A model generated the notes under the pieces. The model searched no databases. It was not told where the DNA came from and saw only the letters and a list, made by a program, of their open reading frames with translations. Shown piece after piece: positions 26,852-35,826 of a stretch of DNA of 64,000 nt. Each line of letters begins with the position of its first letter. Position 1 is the first letter of the stretch. The translations under genes were made by a program, and so were the position numbers. Location of the stretch: assembly GCF_002860285.1 (NCBI RefSeq), contig NZ_PGVF01000020.1, positions 62,001 to 126,000 of the forward strand, given 5' to 3'. This DNA is from Bacillus sp. M6-12. GTDB lineage: Bacteria > Bacillota > Bacilli > Bacillales > DSM-1321.

Positions 26852-27616
26852 CTAGTCTGATGGATTCTGGGCAGCAGTAAAACCCGAAATGAATTGAAGA
26901 GATTTAGATATTATAAAATCTTTATCATAGTCTAATGAGGCGACATGATAAGAATTTAATAGAGCGTAAATTCTTTTATAGCGTGCAGGGACGGAATGAT
27001 AAAGCTCCTCTGTACATTTTGCCGGCACAACGTGGTCCTCGGGCGACTGGAAAAACAGGATTGGGCAGTGAACTGAAGATGCCTTTTCTTTTGTAGCTTC
27101 AATCAATGCGAGCAGCTCCTTAATTGATTGAAGCGGGACCTTTTTATACGTAATTTCACTTGCATCTTCGTCATTAATATCTGGCTCGCCTTCTTCGATG
27201 AATCTTGGTGTGGCTGCATCTTTATACCGTTCGTAATCTGGGACTTCAAAGGCAGCATTTAACGTTATTACACCATCTGCTTTCTTTCTGGAAGCTAAAT
27301 CAATTGCAAGGGTGCCGCCCATAGATTGTCCCATGATAAAAATACTGGAACAGCAATGAGAAAGCTGATGATAGGCAGCCTCTAAACTATCAATCCAATC
27401 TTTGTACGAACAAGCCTCCATTTCGCGGTGGCTGGTCCCGTGGCCTTTAAGTCTTGGAACAGAAACCGTATAGCCTGCCTTTGAAAATTGTGCTGCTATA
27501 TATCTCATGCTTTGTGGTGTTCCGTTAAAACCATGGCTGATTAGGACTCCGATTTCATTCCCCGGGTAAAATAGTGATTCAGCACCGGGAATTACAGGAT
27601 GGCTATCAATTGTCAT
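26852..27616 (-). CDS. Alpha/beta hydrolase, carboxylesterase (Est30-like)
   Basis: This 254-residue serine hydrolase has oxyanion-hole segment ISHGFNGTPQ, nucleophile elbow GQSMGG (Ser about 93), catalytic Asp in SPEDHVVP and His in NSYHVASLD near the C-terminus. Length and motifs fit the small Bacillus/Geobacillus carboxylesterases (Est30, YvaK), which hydrolyse short acyl esters or monoglycerides. The frame extends upstream but GAGGG before ATG 27616 sets the start. A second member of this family lies at 43404. It is a single gene with its own terminator. Confidence 0.85.
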   Translation of the reverse strand: MTIDSHPVIPGAESLFYPGNEIGVLISHGFNGTPQSMRYIAAQFSKAGYTVSVPRLKGHGTSHREMEACSYKDWIDSLEAAYHQLSHCCSSIFIMGQSMGGTLAIDLASRKKADGVITLNAAFEVPDYERYKDAATPRFIEEGEPDINDEDASEITYKKVPLQSIKELLALIEATKEKASSVHCPILFFQSPEDHVVPAKCTEELYHSVPARYKRIYALLNSYHVASLDYDKDFIISKSLQFISGFTAAQNPSD

Positions 27617-27805
27617 TTCTAACCCTCTTTTCAATAGCATAAAAAATATTATTAACAAAAACCGTAGATACTATAGTCAAACATATTAATGGCAAAGTTA
27701 AGATTCTTAGTAATTTTGATAAAACCTATAAAAATACTTGGTTTTATCATACAAAAGCAAAATAAGACTGTCAATGAATAACATAAGAAACTTGAACCCG
27801 AAATA

Positions 27806-27840
27806 AAGAAGCGATTAGGGCATACACCTAATCGCTTCTT
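27806..27840 (-). terminator. Intrinsic terminator of the mechanosensitive channel gene
   Basis: A perfect 14-bp stem (27806-27819 with 27827-27840) has a 7-nt loop. The minus-strand 3' side runs into TTTATTT. A further AACCC/GGGTT pairing lies outside. Confidence 0.88.
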
Positions 27841-27868
27841 TGGGTTAGTTAATTTGTATTTGAACCTA

Positions 27869-29641
27869 TCATGTACGAGGCGGCTGTCCGCCATCTTCAG
27901 GAAACTGGTCTGTATCCCGGTAAGGGTTGCGATCATTTTTGTTAAAGTTTTCGTCCGTATTTTGTCCAGGGCTTTGATTAGGATGATTAAAGAAATTTCC
28001 CTGAGGGGATCCTGGATGATTGTGGTTATAGTGATTAGGATTCTCACCCATCTGCTGGCTTGATTCTTGATCATTTTGATTCAAAAATTGCTGATCGCCA
28101 TTATTATGGCCAATATAAGGTTTTTCGATTGTTGTTTGTTCGATCTTATGATCAAGCATCCGCAAGTATTTGGCAGCAAAATCCTTCCCGCCAAGGCCAA
28201 ATGCAAGCCCAAATGCCAGTGCCAATCCCCCGAGCAGAAGGATAAAGGCTGAATTAACAATTGTATCTGCAACGCCCAGCTGGTCAAGGGCCATAAAAAT
28301 CGAAATTGCAATTACTGTGTACTTGGCCACAGCTGCCAGCACTCTGAAATGCTGGCCCTGAAAAATACTGCCAAGCAGTTTTTTTAATAGATTGCCGACA
28401 TACAGACCGACCGCGACAATTAGCAGGGCGGATAATAATCTTGGCAGGTAAGCAATGACTCCTGTTCCAAGAGTTACAAAAAAATCTAGCTTAACAAGAT
28501 TTAATGCTTCTACTGCGAATAGCAGAACAACGATCACGTGTGCAACATAGCCGAGTATTTTAGAAAGATTGAGCGGTGCTTGGGAAGCTGCTGCCTTCTT
28601 AATGCCCATTCCCTGTGAAAAAGAATCAACTCCAAGGCGCCTTGTAAAGTTCGCCACAAAATTATTAACCCATTTGCCAAGCCACAGCCCAATAAGGATC
28701 AGAATTCCGGCGATGATGATGTTTGGAATCATTGACATGATATTATTCAGCATATTAACGGCAGGCTGAGAGATCCCCTCAAGATCCAGTTTTTCCAGGG
28801 CTGTGATGACTACAGGTATTAGTATCAGGATAAATACCAGATTTCCAATGGCAGCGGAAAGTGATGTCCCTTCGAAGAGCTTACTAAATCCTAACCGCTG
28901 AACAAGCTTATCTGTCCCTATGCTTTGAAGGAATCCGGTAAGAATATCACGTGCAATTTTTGCAATAAACCATCCAACCAGCAGAATGAGAGCAGCTGCA
29001 ATCAATTTAGGGATGAAAGTGAGCATGTTGTGAAGCATGCCTTCAAGCGGTCCCGAGATTCCTTCTATATTAAGTGCCCCCAATACTCCGGGTAAAAAGA
29101 ACAATAGTACTAAATAAAAAACAACCTTTGCTGTTTTGTCGATAAGAGAATCTGCCCCTTGAGGATGTTCCGTCATTTTCCACTTGGACAGCATTTGATG
29201 GACACGGAGAGTTTTACCTGCTTTTTTAATTAAGAAGCTTAAGGCAGAGGCGATAACCCAGCCGACAAGCAGGATTAACGCTGCTTTTAAAATATTTGGA
29301 ATTGCAGCCGTGATGGAAGACAGCATATTAACTAATGGAGTGGAGATGAAGTTTAAATCCAGGATATTAAAGAACAAGATGAATACGAAGGCTAAGACCA
29401 GGATGTAAACAATTTTACTTATAATTTTCTCGGACGAATATTTTCGGTTGCTCCGCCCGGGAAACAAGCGGTCATCCATTTTTGTCTTTTGGAGGGCTTT
29501 ATATACACCTCTTTCTATTAGCTTTGCAACAAACCAGCCGATTAGGAGAACTAATAATGCGATCAGAAACTCAGGAAGGCTATCAAACAGGTTATTCCAG
29601 TAATAATCATTCCGAATATCATTCCGTTCCAAATCCTTCAC
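27869..29641 (-). CDS. Mechanosensitive ion channel family protein with TM-helix repeats
   Basis: This 590-residue membrane protein consists of about five repeats of the same hydrophobic unit, each with I(I/L)(K/P)AALILLVGW(F/V)(I/V)A(K/S) or a close variant (around residues 24, 115, 215, 310, 395), which is the conserved TM-helix repeat (Pfam TM_helix) linked to MscS-like channels. The last membrane segment GLALAFGLAFGLGGKDFAAKYL resembles the MscS pore end. The C-terminal 75 residues are a low-complexity Asn/Gln/Pro-rich tail. It probably helps release solutes in osmotic downshift; gating is not shown. It is a single gene. Confidence 0.8.
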   Translation of the reverse strand: MKDLERNDIRNDYYWNNLFDSLPEFLIALLVLLIGWFVAKLIERGVYKALQKTKMDDRLFPGRSNRKYSSEKIISKIVYILVLAFVFILFFNILDLNFISTPLVNMLSSITAAIPNILKAALILLVGWVIASALSFLIKKAGKTLRVHQMLSKWKMTEHPQGADSLIDKTAKVVFYLVLLFFLPGVLGALNIEGISGPLEGMLHNMLTFIPKLIAAALILLVGWFIAKIARDILTGFLQSIGTDKLVQRLGFSKLFEGTSLSAAIGNLVFILILIPVVITALEKLDLEGISQPAVNMLNNIMSMIPNIIIAGILILIGLWLGKWVNNFVANFTRRLGVDSFSQGMGIKKAAASQAPLNLSKILGYVAHVIVVLLFAVEALNLVKLDFFVTLGTGVIAYLPRLLSALLIVAVGLYVGNLLKKLLGSIFQGQHFRVLAAVAKYTVIAISIFMALDQLGVADTIVNSAFILLLGGLALAFGLAFGLGGKDFAAKYLRMLDHKIEQTTIEKPYIGHNNGDQQFLNQNDQESSQQMGENPNHYNHNHPGSPQGNFFNHPNQSPGQNTDENFNKNDRNPYRDTDQFPEDGGQPPRT

Positions 29642-30055
29642 TCCTTAGGAATTAATAAATTTAGGTTTTATCTACCCCTTGAAGGAATGGGCAAAACTGC
29701 TAAGTCTCTTTAATGTGGAAATATATCATAAAATGTCGAAAACCACGGTGAACCGTTTGGCAATTTGCAGGGTTTGCTTAGTTAAATTAATTCATAATTC
29801 GTGAGATAAGGGATCATTCTGTGACAAATGCAGGAGGAACTTGTTTTTGAAACTCCAAAGAAAATTTTATTGGAAGGATTGTTAGGATTGTTAAATCTGT
29901 TAAAGGACTTAAAATGCTGCACTCTGATACCTCCTGATAACAAGGTGTACGAATTAATGAAAGGTATCTAAAGAATAATAAACGAGAGGTTTTAAACCTG
30001 CAGGTCTGGGAAATGAAGGTAAATAGGAGTGATTAATTGCAGGGGGTTGTTAGCC
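29642..30055. other. Intergenic region before the lipid kinase gene
   Basis: This region of 414 bp has no clear gene. A 47-codon frame (29828-29971, opening MQEELVFETPKK) lacks a ribosome binding site at its start, and AGGAGG at 29832 precedes only a short dead frame. GTTTTA (29989-29994), 13 bp, GGGAAA (30008-30013) is a weak sigma-B-like promoter candidate. Confidence 0.4.
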
Positions 30056-30961
30056 ATGAGATGGCAAAGAGGGTTATTGATATATAATGATAAGGCAGGT
30101 CATGACAATCTTGAAAAACATCTGTCAGGATGCTTGCCTGTTCTAGCGCGGAATATAAATGAATTTCTTCTTCTTAAAACACAAAAGCAGGGAGATGCAG
30201 CTGACTTCTGCCGGCAATATGGAGAGGAAATGGATGTTGTTTTTGTATTGGGCGGTGATGGGACAGTGCACGAGTGCATAAATGGGCTCGCGGGTCTTGA
30301 AAAGAGACCCTTATTTGGCATTTTGCCGGGAGGTACCTGCAATGATTTTTCCCGGACTCTTAATATTTCACAGAATATCACGCAGGCAGCAGAGCAAATG
30401 GTTCTTGGGGAATATGCGGATGTAGATATCGGAACGGATGGGAATCATTATTTTCTAAATTTCTGGGGAATTGGCCTTATTGCTGAAACATCAATCAATA
30501 TTGATCCAGATGAAAAAAAACGCCTCGGGAAAATCAGCTATTTTATAAGCATGCTCAGAACCGTAAAGGAAATGGACCCGTTCCCCTTCAAAATGGTTTA
30601 CGATGGCAAAGTATTGGAAGATGAGGCGGTCATGATTCTTGCTGCGAATGGAAAATTCATAGGTACCAGCCAGATTCCTGCTCCATTAATAGAAATCAAT
30701 GACGGGCTGCTTGATATTATCATCGTAAAAAATTCAAGCCTGTCCTTGTTTAGAGAAGTCTTTGAAATGAAACGGTCAGTTAGTGAAATCACGGAGGAAG
30801 AAGCCGGAATTCTTTATTTCCAGGCAAAATCCTTCAGCATTTACACTCATGAGCAAATGGACGTGGATTCGGACGGGGAAGTTTATATGAAAACACCGTC
30901 GGAGATTCATGTATTGCCCAAACATATTCAGATCTTATGCGGAACAGAGTCTTTATTGTAA
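30056..30961 (+). CDS. Diacylglycerol kinase-family lipid kinase (YegS/BmrU type)
   Basis: This 301-residue protein has an N-terminal DAGK catalytic domain with the nucleotide-binding signature VFVLGGDGTVHECINGL (about 70-86) and LPGGTCNDFSR, and the YegS-type C-terminal beta-sandwich. Family members phosphorylate diacylglycerol or related lipids (B. subtilis DgkB) or have unknown lipid substrates (BmrU). AGGGGG at 30041 with a 9-base spacer selects ATG 30056 over GTG 30029. A paralogue lies at 42295-43212, so one of the two is likely not the housekeeping DgkB. Confidence 0.85.
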   Translation: MRWQRGLLIYNDKAGHDNLEKHLSGCLPVLARNINEFLLLKTQKQGDAADFCRQYGEEMDVVFVLGGDGTVHECINGLAGLEKRPLFGILPGGTCNDFSRTLNISQNITQAAEQMVLGEYADVDIGTDGNHYFLNFWGIGLIAETSINIDPDEKKRLGKISYFISMLRTVKEMDPFPFKMVYDGKVLEDEAVMILAANGKFIGTSQIPAPLIEINDGLLDIIIVKNSSLSLFREVFEMKRSVSEITEEEAGILYFQAKSFSIYTHEQMDVDSDGEVYMKTPSEIHVLPKHIQILCGTESLL

Positions 30962-31102
30962 GTGCGAAAAGGGAATCTATAAAAAAGCCATTTAATGTGG
31001 GGAAATATGGTTTTTTAAAATTTGATATTTTAATCCTACAATTTCTTTGATTTTAATATAAAATAGGAGATGCTATTATTTTCAAAATCTGGAGGACAAC
31101 TA

Positions 31103-31765
31103 ATGATTTATCAGGTTCAATTGTTAAAAGGCCTCTTTCACCCTGCCGTGTCCAGGTATCAATTAAAGCAGGCAGAAGCAGTGAAAGGTTTTATTCCTAA
31201 AGTTATTCTATTATTTATAATAAGCGTTATTCTTTTTGCAGTCAGTGCCCTTTTCGGCATAGGGTCTGAGTCGATCTCCAAAGAAGTGGCCGAGCTTTCC
31301 GCTTCCGAACTGGAATCCAGGAAACAGCTCTTTATTGCAGGGCGCCTGCTAGCGGGGACATTGTTTACTGGGATATTTCTTTTTTTATCGGCAATATTCT
31401 TCTGGATTGTATCGGACATTCCATATCGGAAGCTAGTTTCTATCCAGATGGTTGTGTTTTGCGTTAGTCTGCTGGAGAAAGCTCTATTAATTCCTATTTT
31501 TGTTGCCATGGATATTAACAAAGATGCTAACCCGTTTTCCTTGGGAGTAATTGGCCAGCATGTGACATCCAATGAATATTTGGTGCACTTTTTAAGCGAG
31601 ATTTCTATCTTTCAAATCTTAATGATCGCACTTCAATACTATTACATAACGAATCTATCAAATAAAAATAAATATGTCGTACTGGCGGCGGTTGTAGTTT
31701 TCTATTTAGTGGCCTGGCTTGTTTCCGCATTTTTGACATATGTTAATATCTCGCTAATTTTTTAA
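31103..31765 (+). CDS. Yip1-domain membrane protein, YknW-like
   Basis: This 220-residue protein has five predicted membrane helices and matches the Yip1 family layout, with a short amphipathic N-terminus ahead of them. Size and neighbour (a YknX-type adaptor 12 bp downstream) fit B. subtilis YknW, which assists the YknXYZ transporter assembly against the SdpC toxin. GGAGG precedes ATG 31103; the frame could extend to 31070 without a ribosome binding site. The ABC partners YknY and YknZ are not present in the window. Confidence 0.7.
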   Translation: MIYQVQLLKGLFHPAVSRYQLKQAEAVKGFIPKVILLFIISVILFAVSALFGIGSESISKEVAELSASELESRKQLFIAGRLLAGTLFTGIFLFLSAIFFWIVSDIPYRKLVSIQMVVFCVSLLEKALLIPIFVAMDINKDANPFSLGVIGQHVTSNEYLVHFLSEISIFQILMIALQYYYITNLSNKNKYVVLAAVVVFYLVAWLVSAFLTYVNISLIF

Positions 31766-31777
31766 GGGAGTGGAATT

Positions 31778-33019
31778 ATGAAGAATTGGAAAATAGCAGC
31801 TATCGTTCTTCCTGCCATTCTCCTGGTTGTTGTCAACATTTATCTCACATTGAGGGAAGACAGTAAGGTCCAGAGAACTGTGTATGTGGAGCAATGGAAG
31901 AAGGCTAAGAATGGAAGTATTACAGAAAGCTTTGTTACAAAAGGAGTTATAAAGCCGTCTGAAGAGCATTTTGTATATTTTAATGGTCAAGATAAAGAAT
32001 TTGAGCAGTTCCTTGTGAATGAGGGAGATGCGGTTTCAGCCGGTACTCCGCTTTTTGAATATTCATCACCTCAGCTTGAGACAGAAAAAAGAGAGCTTGA
32101 AGCAGAAAAAGAAGCGGCAGAAGGGGAAATCAGCAGTATTGAGGAACAAATCGATAAGCTCGAAGATTATCAGTTAACGGTTGAGGCAGACGAGCAGATT
32201 CCCGATACAGCTGATTCCACAGAAATTTTCACGATAGAAAATTCTTCTGAAGAAATTATCAGTTCTATAGAACAGGATATTTACCAGCAGGAGCATGAAA
32301 GAAACAAGCTTGAACAAAGAGTGAAAAAGTATGAAGCCCAAATCAAAAGCATAGAAGAACAATCCGGGGCAGCGACCATATCCAGCGATGTGGATGGGAT
32401 CGTAAAACGAATTGACAAAGATTTGGGGAATCCCGTAATTGTGATTGCCTCCAATACACCTTCAGTAGAAGGGTATTTCAATGAGAAGCAGATGGGAAAA
32501 GCAAGCGAAGGCATGGAAGTGAAAGTCTCATCGGAATCGCTGAAGAAGAAACTGAATGGAAGCATTCAAAAGATCAATCCATATCCGGTTGAGGAGCCTA
32601 CTGTAAAAAAAGAAAGCAGTTATTTATTCAACGGCACAATCGAGGAAGTTTCTGAGAAACTTTTTAGCGGATCTAAGGTTAATGTCACGGTTATCACGGA
32701 TAAAGTGACTGGGGTACCGGTTGTACCTTCAAAAGCAGTGCATAAGGGTCATAAAGAAAAATACGTATACCAATTGACATCTGCAGGACTACTTGCAAAG
32801 AAAACCATTTCAGCGGGTCTTTCTTTTAATGGGAAACAAGAGGTGAAAAAGGGCTTGAAATCTGGAAATACTGTACTGCTGTCAGCTGCACCTGATTCTA
32901 TTAAGAATGCTCCGTTTATCACACCAGTAAAAACATGGGACCCAAATATTAAAACGATAAAAAAACTCTCAAAACGTGAAAAGCTTCGTTATGTTCTGAT
33001 TGGTGTTCTGGAAAAATGA
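31778..33019 (+). CDS. Membrane-fusion adaptor protein, YknX/HlyD-like
   Basis: This 413-residue protein has an N-terminal membrane anchor (about 5-25) and the adaptor layout beta-barrel, split lipoyl domain and coiled coil. The lipoyl halves are around FLVNEGDAVSAGTPLFEYSSPQ and ISSDVDGIVKRIDKDLGNPV. Between them lies a long Glu/Lys-rich coiled coil (about 105-200) interrupted by an acidic Thr/Asp-rich insert. Such adaptors work with MacB-type ABC transporters, but none follows here; a hairpin terminator overlaps the stop codon. It is probably in an operon with the YknW-like gene. Confidence 0.75.
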   Translation: MKNWKIAAIVLPAILLVVVNIYLTLREDSKVQRTVYVEQWKKAKNGSITESFVTKGVIKPSEEHFVYFNGQDKEFEQFLVNEGDAVSAGTPLFEYSSPQLETEKRELEAEKEAAEGEISSIEEQIDKLEDYQLTVEADEQIPDTADSTEIFTIENSSEEIISSIEQDIYQQEHERNKLEQRVKKYEAQIKSIEEQSGAATISSDVDGIVKRIDKDLGNPVIVIASNTPSVEGYFNEKQMGKASEGMEVKVSSESLKKKLNGSIQKINPYPVEEPTVKKESSYLFNGTIEEVSEKLFSGSKVNVTVITDKVTGVPVVPSKAVHKGHKEKYVYQLTSAGLLAKKTISAGLSFNGKQEVKKGLKSGNTVLLSAAPDSIKNAPFITPVKTWDPNIKTIKKLSKREKLRYVLIGVLEK

Positions 33020-33046
33020 GCCTCCTAAAGGGGTTCATTTTTTTTT
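33015..33046 (+). terminator. Intrinsic terminator overlapping the yknX-like stop codon
   Basis: AATGAGCCTC (33015-33024) pairs with GGGGTTCATT (33030-33039) with two wobble pairs and a 5-nt loop; an eight-T run follows. Confidence 0.85.
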
Positions 33047-33260
33047 GGAAAGGGGGGAGCTGTACCGATTGTTCGGCAAGAAAAACTTAATTAAAATTAA
33101 CATGCGGTTAGGAATATCAACCCATTAATTTTCTTGTTAAATTCTATCAGACTAAGTTGAATTATTATTCTGAAAAATAAGTTATTGCTAATAATTCAAT
33201 TGGAAACAGATTTCTATTTACAATATTATTTTTATAGGATAATATATCACTACCGCATAT

Positions 33261-33441
33261 ATACCGCTTAATCTTATTTAAAGAACGGGGGAACCATTTT
33301 TGTGGCCGTCAGGCTGCTAGGGGTGAATCCTTTATGGAGGGGCCAGTTTCCAGGTCCTAATCCGACAGCTAACCCCGTCAGCGTCTTAGGGAACAGTTTG
33401 TGCATTGCAGGCACATATAGGCACCCTCAGTGTCTTTTTTT
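33261..33441 (+). ncRNA. ydaO/yuaA-type cyclic di-AMP riboswitch with terminator
   Basis: Conserved blocks of the ydaO-yuaA class are in order: CGCTTAATCT (33265), GAACGGGGGAACCA (33283), GGGGTGAATCC (33321), TCCGACAGCTAACCCCGTC (33361) and AGCGT. The expression platform ends in AGGCAC (33419-33424) paired with GTGTCT (33430-33435) and a T7 run, an intrinsic terminator. In this class bound c-di-AMP turns expression off. It lies 77 bp ahead of the glutamate/aspartate symporter gene. Confidence 0.88.
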
Positions 33442-33517
33442 GTGTAAAAAAAACGATCTTGTATCCCTTACCAAGACATTTTTAACGTAGAAAACTAAAA
33501 GAAAGGTGAGGAATAGA

Positions 33518-34771
33518 ATGAAAAGAATAGGATTAGCGTGGCAAATTTTTATCGGCTTAATTCTGGGGATTACTGTTGGCGCTATTTTTTACGGCAATCC
33601 GCAGGTAGCAGATTATCTGCAGCCGGTTGGTGATATATTTTTACGTCTAATTAAAATGATTGTTATCCCGATTGTAATTTCCAGTATCATAGTCGGTGTA
33701 GCCGGAGTTGGAGATATGAAGCAGCTCGGCAAAATTGGCGGTAAAACATTACTATACTTTGAAATTATTACTACTATAGCGATTATTGTTGGTTTGTTGG
33801 CAGCAAACCTTTTCCAGCCAGGAGCTGGAGTTGAAATGGATGCGCTGAGTAAAACAGACATCAATAGCTATGTGGATAGTGCGGAAACAACAAGCCATTC
33901 AATGGCTGAAACCTTTGTAAATATCGTTCCTTCTAACCCAATAACAGCCATTGCTGAAGGAAATATGCTGGCAATCATTTTCTTCTCGGTTGTATTTGGC
34001 CTTGGAATCGCTGCAATTGGTGAAAAAGGAAAGCCTGTTCTTTCGTTCTTCCAGGGAACAGCTGAAGCTATGTTCTATATAACAAATAAAATCATGAATT
34101 TCGCGCCAATTGGTGTATTTGCGCTAATTGGAGTAACGGTATCCAAGTTCGGTCTCGAATCACTTGTGCCTCTAGGGAAGCTTGTAATTGTGGTATACGC
34201 GACAATGGCATTCTTTATTTTAATAGTTTTAGGTGCTGTTGCTAAGATGGTTGGCTTTAGTATCTTTAAGCTTATTAAAACTCTAAAAGATGAACTGATC
34301 CTTGCTTACTCTACAGCAAGCTCTGAAACGGTTCTCCCGAAAATCATGGAAAAGATGGAAAAAATTGGATGTCCAAAGCACATTACATCTTTTGTAGTCC
34401 CAACCGGGTACTCATTTAACCTGGACGGTTCAACTTTATATCAGGCATTGGCGGCGATCTTCATCGCACAAATGTATGGGATTGATATGAGCCTATCTGA
34501 TCAAATCTCCTTAATGCTTGTTTTGATGGTTACTTCTAAAGGGATTGCTGGTGTACCTGGCGTTTCGTTTGTCGTTCTTCTTGCGACCCTAGGAACAGTC
34601 GGGCTCCCGGTTGAAGGGCTGGCCTTTATTGCCGGTATCGATCGGATTCTTGATATGGCTCGTACAGCTGTCAATGTTGTGGGTAACTCCCTTGCTGCAA
34701 TTGTTATTTCTAAATGGGAAGGCAAGTTTGCAGGCGGAAGTTCTCAAATGAAAAGTGAAAGTGCAAGCTAA
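33518..34771 (+). CDS. Dicarboxylate/amino acid:cation symporter (GltP/GltT-like)
   Basis: This 417-residue protein of the DAACS/glutamate transporter family has eight membrane helices and two re-entrant loops. AYSTASSETVLPKIMEKM (hairpin 1, serine-rich), PTGYSFNLDGST (unwound helix with the NMDGT-type motif) and the C-terminal DRILDMARTAVNVVGN segment that contacts the substrate carboxylate are all present. It takes up glutamate and/or aspartate with protons or sodium. GGTGAGG selects ATG 33518. It is controlled by the upstream c-di-AMP riboswitch, which links amino acid uptake to osmotic signalling. Confidence 0.9.
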   Translation: MKRIGLAWQIFIGLILGITVGAIFYGNPQVADYLQPVGDIFLRLIKMIVIPIVISSIIVGVAGVGDMKQLGKIGGKTLLYFEIITTIAIIVGLLAANLFQPGAGVEMDALSKTDINSYVDSAETTSHSMAETFVNIVPSNPITAIAEGNMLAIIFFSVVFGLGIAAIGEKGKPVLSFFQGTAEAMFYITNKIMNFAPIGVFALIGVTVSKFGLESLVPLGKLVIVVYATMAFFILIVLGAVAKMVGFSIFKLIKTLKDELILAYSTASSETVLPKIMEKMEKIGCPKHITSFVVPTGYSFNLDGSTLYQALAAIFIAQMYGIDMSLSDQISLMLVLMVTSKGIAGVPGVSFVVLLATLGTVGLPVEGLAFIAGIDRILDMARTAVNVVGNSLAAIVISKWEGKFAGGSSQMKSESAS

Positions 34772-34793
34772 TTTAAAAAGGAATTCATATTAA

Positions 34794-34838
34794 AAAAGGA
34801 TAGGCAGCAGACATTGTTCTGTAGCCTATCCTTTTATT
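34794..34838 (+). terminator. Intrinsic terminator after gltP-like gene
   Basis: A perfect 12-bp stem AAAAGGATAGGC/GCCTATCCTTTT (34794-34805 with 34824-34835) has an inner CAGA/TCTG stem, then ATTTTATTTT. Confidence 0.9.
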
Positions 34839-34874
34839 TTATTTTCATAAGCGGATATGTGAAGAATGGGCTAA

Positions 34875-35489
34875 TTATTTATCATTTACGTGAGACAAAT
34901 CGCCTTCAAATACAATATTAGCCACCCCGTCTTTAACGTTTGCCTTTGTTAAACTTGTGTGGCCAAGTGCTTTTTGTTTAAAAAGATCTTCCATTGGAAT
35001 TCTATTTATATAAGCAATCAGGATTCTGAGGAATATTGAATGGGCGACGACCAGTACCGTGCCGGAAGGGTGTTTCTTAATGATTAGCCTCAAAGCGCTT
35101 TCGGCCCGTTTCTGAACATCGGAAAACAGTTCTCCTTGATCTCTCGTATACAAGTGTGGAGTTTCCCAAAAGGATTTATACTCTGCCGGAAATTCTTTTT
35201 CGATTTCCTGTATCAATCGTCCTTCCCAGTCTCCAAAACTCATTTCCCTGAATAAATCTTCCTTGATGATATTTATATTTCTGTTGCCGGCAATAATTTC
35301 TGCTGTATGATAGGCCCTTTTGCTAGTGCTGGTGTAGATCGCATCTAAATGAATATCCTGAAGCCTCTTTCCAAGAGACGCAGCGTCCTGAAGGCCCTGG
35401 GAAGTTAATTCTGCATTCCCCCAGCCCTGCATCCGCCTTGCCAGGTTCCATTCAGTCTGACCGTGCCGTGTTAAGTATATAGTAAGCAT
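34875..35489 (-). CDS. Histidine phosphatase family protein (PhoE/phosphoglycerate-mutase fold)
   Basis: This 204-residue protein has the RHG motif LTRHGQTEWN near the N-terminus (catalytic His), the second His in VVAHSIFLRIL, and EMSFGDWEGR with the acid residue. The size fits the broad-specificity phosphatases PhoE/YhfR rather than glycolytic mutase. The substrate is unknown. GGGAG spacing favours ATG 35489 over ATG 35495. It is a lone gene, convergent with the gltP-like gene. Confidence 0.85.
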   Translation of the reverse strand: MLTIYLTRHGQTEWNLARRMQGWGNAELTSQGLQDAASLGKRLQDIHLDAIYTSTSKRAYHTAEIIAGNRNINIIKEDLFREMSFGDWEGRLIQEIEKEFPAEYKSFWETPHLYTRDQGELFSDVQKRAESALRLIIKKHPSGTVLVVAHSIFLRILIAYINRIPMEDLFKQKALGHTSLTKANVKDGVANIVFEGDLSHVNDK

Positions 35490-35826
35490 AGGCATAGCTC
35501 CCGTATCATTGTGTTATCCATTATACTATATGATAATCAGAAGGCAGGAATATGGGAGATATTGAAAGCGCTATAAACTGTTTATAATAGAAAGTATCAG
35601 TTTGAAAAATAAAATTCAAAAGTATATTCCTTTAAATCCCATTTTAGTTTTGTTTTTTCTGATAAAATAGAAACAGTATATTAGAGATGGATCCATTTAT
35701 TTACAATACTGAAATTCATAAGAAAAATGAAACGATGTGTAAACATAAAACGTCTTTATTAGTATTCCATTTAATATTTGTTTCCCGGTTGCGAGCGATT
35801 CCTATTCCGGTCCGGAGGTATATACA
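35490..35826. other. Divergent intergenic region
   Basis: This region of 337 bp is AT-rich, with promoters expected for both flanking genes and GGTCCGGAGG as ribosome binding site for the right-hand one. I see no gene, hairpin or repeat. Confidence 0.5.

Noticed and set aside
27652-28074. 140-codon minus-strand frame
   Set aside because: It overlaps the end of the mechanosensitive channel gene and its terminator in another frame; composition and lack of a ribosome binding site mark it as a shadow.
29828-29971. 47-codon frame MQEELVFETPKK...
   Set aside because: It has a coherent look but no ribosome binding site in front of the ATG; the nearby AGGAGG lies inside the frame.
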